Below are positions 1 through 5,598 of a stretch of 7,907 bases of DNA, in pieces. Both the position numbers and the translations under genes were made by a program. The first letter of the stretch is position 1; each line of letters begins with the position of its first letter. Origin of the DNA: DATDRS01 sp035291605 (GTDB taxonomy: Bacteria > Chloroflexota > Anaerolineae > Anaerolineales > UBA6663); the NCBI GenBank assembly GCA_035291605.1, contig DATDRS010000252.1, forward strand, positions 1-7,907, written 5' to 3'. The notes beneath the pieces are model-generated. The model was not told the DNA's origin and searched no databases. It worked only from the letters and a program-made list of their open reading frames with translations.

Positions 1-302
1 TGGATGATCGCCCGCTTCCAATCGTCGATGTTGTAGAACGTGCGCTTGATGGCTTCTTCATCGACGGTGGGCCGCACCCACATCACACCATCCACCTGAA
101 TTTCGACGTTGTCTTTGGTGATCACCGGTTGCGGGTGGATATCCATGGTGTGCTCGCGGACGTCGCGAATGCGCGTGATGTGGATGAACGGAATTTGAAA
201 CCCCAGGCCGGGCATGACAAACCGGTTGTACTTGCCCAGGGTTTCCTGGATGCCCCGCTCGTAAGGTCGCAGGGTATAGAGGGGACCATAGATCGTTCTC
301 AT
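1..302 (-). CDS. SPFH/Band 7 (stomatin-like) protein, N-terminal part
   Basis: The first 100 codons are visible and the gene continues past the left edge. The N-terminus reads MRTIYGPLYTLRPYERGIQE, followed by a GKYNRFVMPGLGFQIPF stretch and a VREHTMDIHPQPVITKDNV stretch. This is the usual opening of an SPFH/Band 7 domain: a turn with a conserved G, an 'xPGLxFxIPF' strand, then 'T.D..V.V' strands. SPFH proteins form oligomers at membranes and often help proteases or organise microdomains. No membrane-spanning segment precedes the domain, unlike typical stomatins, so this one may be a soluble or peripherally attached slipin-like form. The start is ATG with AGGAG 7 bases upstream. It follows the small gene at 389-769 on the same strand after 86 bp and may share its transcript. 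The family call is good; the exact role is unknown. Confidence 0.85.
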   Translation of the reverse strand, partial: MRTIYGPLYTLRPYERGIQETLGKYNRFVMPGLGFQIPFIHITRIRDVREHTMDIHPQPVITKDNVEIQVDGVMWVRPTVDEEAIKRTFYNIDDWKRAII

Positions 303-357
303 CGCATTCTCCTTTTGGGGTATATCAATCAGCGGACGGTTTCTGTAGCGCAGTTGC

Positions 358-374
358 GGCGGCGTGCTGCCGCC
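358..374. other. GC-rich hairpin between two minus-strand genes
   Basis: GGCGGC (358-363) and GCCGCC (369-374) form a perfect 6-bp stem with a 5-base loop. It lies in the 86-bp gap between the small gene (389-769) and the SPFH gene (start at 302). No T-run follows on either strand, so it is not a standard intrinsic terminator. It could be an RNA-processing or stability element within a shared transcript, or chance in GC-rich DNA. Confidence 0.3.
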
Positions 375-388
375 CTGTTTACCGCGCC

Positions 389-769
389 TCAGTGGGACAC
401 AGAATCACTGGTCCACTCAAAAAGCAACTCTTGATTTTGTGGGGGCGGTGCTTGCTGTGGAAAATGCTCATACCCGGCCAGGTTGACGCCGTGCAGCTCC
501 TGCACCCGCTCCCGATACCAACAGTCAAATGGAAGATCAGAGGTGATGATCTGGCCCAGCGCCTGAGCCACATCGGGGGCTTCAAGGGTGGTCACGGCCG
601 CCGACCCGAAAGCGGTTTCCACCAACACCAGCTGTTCGCGCGTGATGCCCAGCCGCCGGCGGGAGGCTTCGTACATCTGTAATCGTGAGCCGGACATCTC
701 CTGGCAAAACCGCCGCCAGGTTTCCACCTTACCGGCCACAATGGGGAAGGTCAGAACAATGCCAGGCAT
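389..769 (-). CDS. Small uncharacterised protein (possible dimeric alpha/beta-barrel fold)
   Basis: This 126-residue protein has no function I can name. It opens with a strand-like hydrophobic segment (MPGIVLTFPIVAGKVETWRR) of the 'pxxPGKxExWR' type. A charged helix follows (about residues 20-42), then a strand with VETAFGSAAVTTLEA (about 50-64), a helix, and a PFDCWYRERVQELHGVNL segment (about 79-96). This alternation, and the 'PFD.W.RE....HG' ending, resemble small ferredoxin-like or monooxygenase-like (ABM/DUF6176-like) proteins. That is recognition by pattern only. The last 30 residues are proline- and glutamine-rich and probably disordered. There is no signal peptide or membrane segment. 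The ATG at 769 has GGAGG 8 bases upstream. It lies 18 bp behind the FmdB-type gene, so the two are almost certainly co-transcribed. Confidence 0.75.
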   Translation of the reverse strand: MPGIVLTFPIVAGKVETWRRFCQEMSGSRLQMYEASRRRLGITREQLVLVETAFGSAAVTTLEAPDVAQALGQIITSDLPFDCWYRERVQELHGVNLAGYEHFPQQAPPPQNQELLFEWTSDSVSH

Positions 770-787
770 CGGGGCGTCCTCCAGGCC

Positions 788-1045
788 TCAGCTCGCGCTC
801 TTTTCGCCGCGAGAGCTTTCGGCCTTGTCGTTCTTCTGGTTAAGCGTGCTGGTCTGGCCGGAGGAAGAGCGGTGATCGGTGGAATACCAGCCAGAGCCTT
901 TGAAGACGATGCCGGGCAACTGGAGAACGCGCCGCACGGCGCCCGTGCGGCATTCCGGACAGCGCTTCAAGGGCTTGTCGGAGAAGGTTTGCCTTTTTTT
1001 GAACTCGACGCCGCAACTCTGGCATCTATACGTGTAAACGGGCAT
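788..1045 (-). CDS. FmdB-family zinc-ribbon regulatory protein
   Basis: This is an 85-residue protein with the full FmdB signature. It starts MPVYTYRCQSCG, has C8-x2-C11 and C29-x2-C32 as the four zinc ligands, and then carries the diagnostic GIVFKGSGWYSTD segment (about residues 45-57). The rest is a polar, Ser/Lys-rich disordered tail, as is common in the family. The name comes from a putative regulator of formamidase/amidase in Methylophilus; the actual function in most bacteria is unknown. The ATG at 1045 has GAGG about 7 bases upstream. It is the first gene of the leftward unit and is divergent from the BTAD regulator at 1260, with about 214 bp between the two start codons. Confidence 0.93.
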   Translation of the reverse strand: MPVYTYRCQSCGVEFKKRQTFSDKPLKRCPECRTGAVRRVLQLPGIVFKGSGWYSTDHRSSSGQTSTLNQKNDKAESSRGEKSAS

Positions 1046-1069
1046 AGGAAACCTCGATATAAACTATCC

Positions 1070-1089
1070 TGAACTCTGGTAGCTGTTCA
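1070..1089. promoter_or_regulatory. Dyad TGAAC-N10-GTTCA upstream of the FmdB-type gene
   Basis: Perfect 5-bp inverted arms (1070-1074 and 1085-1089) lie 25-44 bases upstream of the fmdB-type start codon, where a promoter or operator for the leftward unit would sit. On the minus strand the upstream arm is part of a weak TTGAAC -35-like hexamer, but no good -10 box follows it. It may be a regulator site or chance. Confidence 0.25.
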
Positions 1090-1217
1090 AAGGTTAAAGA
1101 GCTGCTCCGAGAGTTTTGCGCCTGCCGTTCTTCGCAGGTAAGGATCGTTGAGATGGTCTGACAAAATTTGCGCGCACGCGCCTGTCTCAAGTGCATGTCT
1201 TAACTCTTAACAATGAG

Positions 1218-1223
1218 TATAAT
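1218..1223 (+). promoter_or_regulatory. -10 box (TATAAT) of the BTAD regulator
   Basis: A perfect consensus TATAAT lies 36 bases upstream of GTG 1260, which would give a leader of about 30 bases. No convincing -35 hexamer sits 16-18 bases upstream, so the promoter may need an activator or an alternative sigma factor. The inverted copy has TATAGT at the matching place, one base different. Confidence 0.6.
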
Positions 1224-1246
1224 GACGTAGAGTCTCAAGAGCGTCA
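1223..1246. promoter_or_regulatory. Candidate operator or leader hairpin, TGACG-N14-CGTCA
   Basis: Inverted arms TGACG (1223-1227) and CGTCA (1242-1246) start at the last base of the -10 box and end one base before the AAGGAG ribosome binding site. Both arms and the 14-base spacing are kept in the inverted copy (3790-3815). There the arms extend to 6 bp (GTGACG/CGTCAC), because the base that departs from TATAAT is the one that lengthens the arm. The position over the transcription start suits a repressor or autoregulation site. An RNA hairpin next to the ribosome binding site is the alternative. Confidence 0.4.
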
Positions 1247-1247
1247 C

Positions 1248-1253
1248 AAGGAG
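1248..1253 (+). promoter_or_regulatory. Ribosome binding site (AAGGAG) that decides GTG 1260 as start
   Basis: AAGGAG lies 6 bases before GTG 1260. The inverted copy keeps AAGGAG (3784-3789) 7 bases before its own GTG, despite a 1-base length difference between the two. Nothing comparable precedes the longer-frame start at 1191. Confidence 0.8.
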
Positions 1254-1259
1254 CCTAAG

Positions 1260-3638
1260 GTGGCAAGCCACGCGTTGCAATTGCACCTCTATTTGCTGGG
1301 ACCGCCAGAAGTGCGCGTGGGTGCGAAGCTGCTGACGTTTCCCACGCGCAAGACGCTGGCGCTGTTGATCTACCTGGCGCTTGAGGGAGGCGAGCAACCG
1401 CGCGAGCATCTGGCCGCCCTCCTGTGGCCGGAATCAAGCCCTGCGCGCAGCCACGCCTCACTCCGCAACACCCTCGGCCACCTGCAATCGGCCCTGCGCC
1501 GGGCCAGCAGGCAGGCCCAAACCTCCTTCCTCTCCGTCACTCACAATGCGCTGGCTCTGAATCCGGACGCCCACATCCACCTCGACCTGCACACCGTGGA
1601 ACGCGCCTACGCCCTGGCCCGGGCGGACCGTTCGAGCCGAAAGCCCCCGAAGGGGTCGGCCAGCCTGCCTATGCTGCAGTCGGCCGCCGCGTGTCATCGC
1701 GGCGATTTTCTCGCGGGGTTTTCGCTGGGCAATGCCCCCGGCTTCGACGATTGGGCGGCCGTCCAGCGCGAAGCCTGGCGCCGCCGCCTGGGCCTGATCC
1801 TCGACCGGCTGTCCGAAATCCAGTTTGCGCGCGGCGAGTTTGCTGCCACGGCCGAGATCGCCGCGACCTGGATCGCCCTCGATACGCTGAACGAGGTGGC
1901 GTACCGGCGCAAGATGCGCGCTCACTTCGCGGCCGGCGAGCGGGGGCAGGCTCTGGAGACCTATGACGCGTGTCGTGCCGTTCTGGTGGCTGAGTTGGGC
2001 GTGGAGCCAGAGCCAGACACGGAGGCGCTGGCGGCCCGCATTCGCACCCAACACCCGCCGGACCAGCGCGAGCCCGCGCTGCACCGGTTGGACACCCCGG
2101 TCGCCTTTCTGGAAAGCCTGTTTGCAGGACGCGGCGCGGAGCAACAGGCACTGGCCGAACGCTTCGAGCGAGCCGCGACCGGCCAGCCCCAGGTGGTGAT
2201 GTTGCGCGGCGAAGCCGGCATTGGCAAGACCCGTCTGGCGACCGAGTTCCTGGCCTGGGCCAGCGCGCAAGGAGCAGAAGTGCTGCTAGGCGGCGCCTTT
2301 GAAAGCGGCAGTCACCTGCCGTTTCAGCCGCTGGCGGAGGCGCTCCGAGTATGGCTCGAGCGCGAAAACGCGCCGAAAGAGCTGGTGGGAGAGGCCTGGC
2401 TCGCGCCATTGGGTGAGCTGCTGCCGGAACTGCGCGAGCGTTATCCGGAGCTGTCGCCGCCGACACTGGAGGCGACGGAGGGGCGGACACAGCTCTTTGA
2501 AGCGCTCGTGCGCCTGACGCTGGCCCTGGCCAGGCGGGCGCCGCTGGTGCTGTTCGTGGACGATCTGCACTGGGCGGACAGCGCCACGCTGGACCTGCTG
2601 CAGTACGCCATCCGGCGCTGGCGAGAGGCGGGCGCGCGGTCGATGTTGTTGGTCAGCCTGCGGTCAGAAGCCGTGCGCCCGTCAGGCCAACCAGGGACCG
2701 GGGGTATGATCCAGCGGCTGGCGCAGTTGGACCGAGAGTTGGAGCCAGCTCATCTGGAGCTGGAGCCCTTAAGCGAGCGGGACACGGTGCAGATGGTGCT
2801 CTCGTGCCTGGCGCCGCCGGCGCCGGACTTCGCTCAGTGGCTGTTCGACGACACGCACGGGCATCCGTTCTACCTGATAGAGACGCTGAAGGATTTGCTC
2901 GAACGGGGCGCGCTCCATCCCAAGCGGCGAGCCGATGGGCAATGGGCTTTTGAGGTGGACGCGGACCACGAGTTAGGTAAAGCCGTGCGAGTCCCTTCGA
3001 CGGTGGGCGCCGTGGTGCGCTCGCGCCTGAATCGGCTCAGCCCAAATGCTTTTGCCCTGTTGGCGGCCGGGGCCGCCCTTGAGCAACGGCTGACGTTCGA
3101 GCGGCTGTGCGCCACTGCCAACGTGTCTGAAGACGCGGCCCTGCCCGCCCTGGATGAGCTGGTCAGCAGCCGACTCTTATTGGAGGTGGCGCCGCCTGCC
3201 GCCGCCAGCGCCTACGCCTACGCTTTTCCCAATGACATGATTCGCGACGTGGTCTATACCGAAGCCGGGGACGCGCGCCGGCGGCTGTTCCACCGGCGGG
3301 CGCTGGACATCCTCGCGGCGGCCAAGGACCCGGCTGCGGTGCTGGCGCACCACGCGCTGGTCGCAGGGTTGGCGGAGGCTGCTTTCCACCACAGCCTGGC
3401 CGCCGGTGAGGAAGCCCTGCGGCTCTCTGCGGCGGGCGAGGCGATGGTCCATTTCGAGAAGGCCCGCCAGCTGGCGCGCGAGGCAGCCTGGGCCGGCGCG
3501 GAGATTGAGTCGCGCATCCGAGATTTGTATGTGCAATTAGGCCAAGCCTACGAACTGAGTGGCCAGCCGGAGCAGGCGGCCGTGGTCCATGCTGAACGAG
3601 CGCGCCTAGCGCCGAAACAGCCCCGCGAAAATGGTTGA
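1260..3638 (+). CDS. BTAD (SARP-type) transcriptional regulator with AAA ATPase domain, shortened TPR end
   Basis: From GTG 1260 this encodes 792 residues. About residues 5-105 match the OmpR-type winged helix of SARP regulators (LHLYLLGPPEVRVG, RKTLALLIYLAL, ALLWPESSPARSHASLRNTL). Residues about 108-262 are a BTAD domain (GDFLAGF, FDDWAAVQREAWRRR, ALETYDACRAVLVAELGVEP). A STAND-like AAA_16 ATPase follows: FAGRGAEQQAL, Walker A GEAGIGKT at 317-324, and Walker B LVLFVDDLHWAD at 429-440 with Asp434 and Asp435. Such proteins are cytoplasmic regulators that use ATP binding as a switch and sense ligands or partners through C-terminal TPRs. Here only one TPR-like helix pair (about 755-784) remains before the stop, whereas relatives usually run to about 950-1,300 residues, so the sensor end looks truncated. 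The frame also stays open back to GTG 1191, but the inverted copy rules that start out. The target genes are unknown. Confidence 0.9.
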   Translation: MASHALQLHLYLLGPPEVRVGAKLLTFPTRKTLALLIYLALEGGEQPREHLAALLWPESSPARSHASLRNTLGHLQSALRRASRQAQTSFLSVTHNALALNPDAHIHLDLHTVERAYALARADRSSRKPPKGSASLPMLQSAAACHRGDFLAGFSLGNAPGFDDWAAVQREAWRRRLGLILDRLSEIQFARGEFAATAEIAATWIALDTLNEVAYRRKMRAHFAAGERGQALETYDACRAVLVAELGVEPEPDTEALAARIRTQHPPDQREPALHRLDTPVAFLESLFAGRGAEQQALAERFERAATGQPQVVMLRGEAGIGKTRLATEFLAWASAQGAEVLLGGAFESGSHLPFQPLAEALRVWLERENAPKELVGEAWLAPLGELLPELRERYPELSPPTLEATEGRTQLFEALVRLTLALARRAPLVLFVDDLHWADSATLDLLQYAIRRWREAGARSMLLVSLRSEAVRPSGQPGTGGMIQRLAQLDRELEPAHLELEPLSERDTVQMVLSCLAPPAPDFAQWLFDDTHGHPFYLIETLKDLLERGALHPKRRADGQWAFEVDADHELGKAVRVPSTVGAVVRSRLNRLSPNAFALLAAGAALEQRLTFERLCATANVSEDAALPALDELVSSRLLLEVAPPAAASAYAYAFPNDMIRDVVYTEAGDARRRLFHRRALDILAAAKDPAAVLAHHALVAGLAEAAFHHSLAAGEEALRLSAAGEAMVHFEKARQLAREAAWAGAEIESRIRDLYVQLGQAYELSGQPEQAAVVHAERARLAPKQPRENG

Positions 3639-3641
3639 TCG

Positions 3642-3776
3642 TCAGAAATGCGTGACCACCAGATAGATCAACAGCGCCAGCGTCTTACGCATGGGAAACG
3701 TCAGCGGACTTGCACCCAAGCGCACTTCTGGCGGCCCCAGTAAATATAAGTGCAATTGTAGCGTGTGGCTTGACAC
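3642..3776 (-). pseudogene. 5' remnant of a second BTAD regulator gene
   Basis: On the minus strand a GTG at 3776 opens a 44-codon frame matching the N-terminus of the intact regulator: QLHLYLLGPPEVR, then LTFP and RKTLALLIYL. It ends VVTHF followed by a stop at 3642-3644. Over the 38 residues from codon 2 to IYL, six residues differ. About nine of the 17 base differences in the coding part are silent. That pattern fits two paralogues that were both kept as functional proteins for a time, not a fresh duplication or noise. Everything after the first strand and helix of the winged helix is missing, so no DNA-binding domain could form. Its stop codon lies 3 bases from the stop of the intact gene. 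It may still be transcribed and translated as a short peptide, since promoter and ribosome binding site are present. Confidence 0.8.
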
Positions 3777-3863
3777 CGTAGCGCTCCTTGTGACGCTGTT
3801 GAGACTCTACGTCACTATACTCATGGTTGAGAGCTAAGACATGCGCTTGAGGCAGGCGCGTGC
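3659..3863 (-). repeat. Inverted repeat, copy B
   Basis: The reverse complement of this segment aligns end to end with 1174-1377. It carries the same layout: leader, -10 box, dyad, AAGGAG, GTG and 39 codons. The only length difference is one extra base between AAGGAG and the GTG, outside the coding part. The two copies face each other and enclose about 2.3 kb, most of the regulator gene. Confidence 0.95.
3814..3819 (-). promoter_or_regulatory. -10 box (TATAGT) of the inverted copy
   Basis: This is the counterpart of the TATAAT at 1218-1223, with one changed base (5 of 6 to consensus). If active it would start a leftward transcript at about 3807 that runs through the remnant and then antisense into the 3' end of the intact regulator gene. 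Confidence 0.4.
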
Positions 3864-3919
3864 ATACCGGCGGTTGTAAGTGAAGTTCGCAACCCCAAGT
3901 GCGACCCGCGATCGGGATG

Positions 3920-3925
3920 TATAAA
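3920..3925 (+). promoter_or_regulatory. Possible -10 box (TATAAA) for the small basic gene
   Basis: TATAAA preceded directly by TG lies 39 bases upstream of the ATG at 3965. No clear -35 hexamer is seen. The position would give a leader of about 33 bases containing the AAGGAG. Confidence 0.25.
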
Positions 3926-3964
3926 GTCAGGCAAGAGCGGCCTCCGAATAAGGAGTTGACACCA

Positions 3965-4075
3965 ATGGCAGACAAGACAAGTAAGACTAAACCCAAACGA
4001 TTGTCCAAGGGGCAGCGCACGCACGTGCGGCGGTTGAAGCAAGCGGCCCGCAAGGCCGGCGCCACTAACCGCTAG
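3965..4075 (+). CDS. Small, very basic 36-residue protein
   Basis: ATG 3965 to TAG 4075 encodes 36 residues starting MADKTSKTKPKRLSKGQ and ending ARKAGATNR. Thirteen residues are Lys or Arg against a single Asp, there is no Cys or hydrophobic run, and the middle (GQRTHVRRLKQAARKAG) could form an amphipathic basic helix. AAGGAG (3950-3955) precedes the ATG by 9 bases, which supports real translation despite the small size. The composition suits binding to RNA, the ribosome or DNA, but I do not recognise a family and it does not match bTHX or bL36 by eye. It sits between the decayed regulator copy and sufB, on the sufB strand. Confidence 0.6.
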   Translation: MADKTSKTKPKRLSKGQRTHVRRLKQAARKAGATNR

Positions 4076-4118
4076 CCGACCAGTAATGCCGCGTCTATCG
4101 AGAGTACCCAAGAACTAG

Positions 4119-4172
4119 GTCAAGGGTTACGACTGGGCGCCCGAGAAGTACCCGGACAAGGCGGAGGATTGA
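4119..4172 (+). pseudogene. sufC: Possible 3' remnant of sufC
   Basis: Directly upstream of sufB, a frame that opens right after a TAG (4116-4118) reads VKGYDWAPEKYPDKAED and stops at TGA 4170-4172, overlapping the sufB leader. KGYDW is the kind of sequence found at the C-terminal end of SufC ATPases (typically 'E..GYDW'), and sufC normally precedes sufB with such tight spacing. Codon use here (GAC, TGG, GCG, CCC, GAG, AAG, TAC) is like that of sufB. Ignoring one base before GTC would join a preceding 'QEL' in frame, as expected of a decayed gene. The match is short, so chance is possible; a small leader peptide is another reading. Confidence 0.4.
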
Positions 4173-4175
4173 AGT

Positions 4176-5579
4176 ATGTCTACCGAGAAAGCCGATCTGG
4201 AGAAGCTCACCGAATACAAGTACGGGTTTCGGGACGACGTTCAGTACACATTCCGCGCCCGCAAGGGGCTGGACGGCGAGGTCGTCACCGCTATGTCGCG
4301 CATGAAGGGTGAGCCGCAGTGGATGCTCGACTTTCGTCTCAAGGCGCTGGAGATCTTCAATAAGAAGCCCATGCCCACTTGGGGCGGCAAGATCAAGCTG
4401 AATCTCGACGAAATCACTTATTACACCCGACCCAGCGAAAAGACCGAGGGCAATTGGGACGACGTGCCGGCGGACATCAAGAACACCTTCGACAAGCTCG
4501 GCATCCCTGAGGCGGAGCGTAAGTTCCTGGCCGGGGTGGGGGCCCAGTACGAGTCGGAGATGGTGTACCACAGCGTGCAGAAGCATCTGGAAGAGCTGGG
4601 CGTCATCTTCCTCAGCTCGGACGACGGCTTGCGCCAGCACCCGGACCTCTTCCGGGAGCATTTCGGCAAGGTCATCCCGCCCACCGACAACAAGTTCGCC
4701 GCCTGCAACAGCGCGGTCTGGTCCGGCGGGTCGTTCGTGTACGTGCCCAAGGGCGTCAAGGTCGAGATGCCGCTGCAGGCGTACTTCCGGCTGAACGCGG
4801 AGGGCACGGGTCAGTTCGAGCGCACGCTCATCATCGTGGACGAAGGCGCGCAGGTGCACTATGTGGAAGGCTGCACGGCGCCGAACTACTCGCGCGACTC
4901 GTTCCACTCAGGCGTGATCGAGATCATCGTCAAGAAAGGCGCCCGTTGCCGCTACACGACCATCCAGAACTGGTCTACCAACGTTTACAACCTGGTGACC
5001 CAGCGCGCCGTGGTGCATGCCGGCGCGACGATGGAGTGGGTGGATGCCAACCTGGGCTCGCAGTTGACGATGAAATACCCGTCGTGCTATCTGGTGGGCG
5101 AGGGCGCGCACGGTGAGATCCTGTCGATGGCGTTCGCCGGCCGGGGCCAGCACCAGGACACGGGCGGCAAGGTCGTGCATGGCGCGCCGCACACCACCAG
5201 TAAGATCACCTCCAAGTCCATCAGCGTGGGCGGTGGGCGCACCTCCTATCGCGGCCTGCTCAAGGTGTACAAAGGCGCCCATCACTCCAAGTCCAATGTG
5301 GTCTGCGATGCGCTGCTGATTGACGACCAGTCCCGCTCAGACACCTACCCGGTGATCGAGATTGACGAGGACGAGGTCAACATCGGGCACGAGGCGTCGG
5401 TCTCGAAGGTAGGCGAGGAGCAGCTCTTCTACCTGATGAGCCGCGGCCTCTCGGAGGAACAGGCAACCAGCATGGTCGTCGGCGGATTCATTGAACCATT
5501 GATCAAGGAACTGCCCATGGAGTACGCCGTCGAGCTTAACCGCCTGATCCAGCTCCAGATGGAAGGCAGCATCGGCTAG
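4176..5579 (+). CDS. sufB: Fe-S cluster assembly scaffold protein SufB
   Basis: This 467-residue protein is the usual length of the short SufB type (Bacillus SufB is about 465). SufB is the scaffold subunit of the cytoplasmic SufBCD complex, on which clusters are built from sulfur delivered by SufS/SufU or SufE. The SufBD core is clear: ACNSAVWSGGSFVYVPKGV (176-194), a beta-helix rich in repeated strands (FERTLIIVDEGAQVHYVEGC, YTTIQNWSTNVYNLVTQRA), and the signature end IGHEASVSKVGEEQLFYLMS. Cys377 and Glu406, 29 residues apart, match the E. coli residues Cys405 and Glu434 needed for cluster formation. ATG 4176 has GGAGG (4163-4167) 8 bases upstream. No intact sufC precedes it and groES, not sufD, follows after 81 bp, so its partners must be encoded elsewhere. 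Confidence 0.97.
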   Translation: MSTEKADLEKLTEYKYGFRDDVQYTFRARKGLDGEVVTAMSRMKGEPQWMLDFRLKALEIFNKKPMPTWGGKIKLNLDEITYYTRPSEKTEGNWDDVPADIKNTFDKLGIPEAERKFLAGVGAQYESEMVYHSVQKHLEELGVIFLSSDDGLRQHPDLFREHFGKVIPPTDNKFAACNSAVWSGGSFVYVPKGVKVEMPLQAYFRLNAEGTGQFERTLIIVDEGAQVHYVEGCTAPNYSRDSFHSGVIEIIVKKGARCRYTTIQNWSTNVYNLVTQRAVVHAGATMEWVDANLGSQLTMKYPSCYLVGEGAHGEILSMAFAGRGQHQDTGGKVVHGAPHTTSKITSKSISVGGGRTSYRGLLKVYKGAHHSKSNVVCDALLIDDQSRSDTYPVIEIDEDEVNIGHEASVSKVGEEQLFYLMSRGLSEEQATSMVVGGFIEPLIKELPMEYAVELNRLIQLQMEGSIG

Positions 5580-5598
5580 AAGAGGCCCTTGGCGTCAC

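Larger units (their letters stand above)
1174..1377 (+). repeat. Inverted repeat, copy A (promoter, leader and first 39 codons of the BTAD regulator)
   Basis: This 204-base segment is repeated in inverted orientation at 3659-3863 (205 bases). Aligning by eye, I count 24 mismatches and one single-base gap, about 88% identity. It covers some 86 bases of upstream and leader sequence plus the first 39 codons of the gene starting at 1260. Identity falls off sharply before GCACGCG on the outer side and just after the codons for LLIYL on the inner side. It has no transposase, no target-site duplication that I can see, and no terminal repeat typical of an insertion sequence, so it is a duplicated gene front and not a mobile element. 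Confidence 0.95.
3639..3964. other. Gene-poor stretch holding the inverted gene-front copy
   Basis: These 326 bases contain no full gene. From left to right they hold a 20-base junction after the regulator's stop codon, the inverted repeat copy B (3659-3863), and about 100 bases leading to the small basic gene at 3965. No terminator hairpin is visible behind the regulator, whose 3' end faces the leftward promoter copy. Confidence 0.8.

Noticed and set aside
1070..1089. TGAAC-N10-GTTCA as a LexA (SOS) box
   Set aside because: The Gram-positive LexA box has GAAC-N4-GTTC. The 10-base spacing does not fit, and the neighbouring gene is not a DNA-repair gene.
1121..1138. Short hairpin CCTGC-N8-GCAGG in the divergent intergenic region
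   Set aside because: It is a five-pair stem with no T-run and is not present in the inverted copy. It is too weak to assign a role, and I also saw no tRNA-like fold here.
1458..2490. Two long minus-strand frames (1458-2270 and 1669-2490) inside the BTAD regulator
   Set aside because: They overlap each other and a well-supported gene, and their composition (Arg/Pro/Ala- or Gly/Gln-rich) is typical of antisense frames in GC-rich DNA.
1174..3863. Composite transposon or insertion sequence with 205-bp inverted ends
   Set aside because: The 'ends' contain a gene's promoter and N-terminal codons, there is no transposase inside, and no target-site duplication is visible outside.
3685..4065. Minus-strand frame of 126 codons spanning the inverted copy and the small basic gene
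   Set aside because: Its middle is the reverse of promoter and leader DNA, and it is frameshifted against the conserved BTAD N-terminus. The true coding remnant there is 3642-3776.
4095..4907. Open frame of 270 codons on the minus strand across the start of sufB
   Set aside because: It is antisense to a clear sufB, has biased composition, no ribosome binding site and no recognisable domain.
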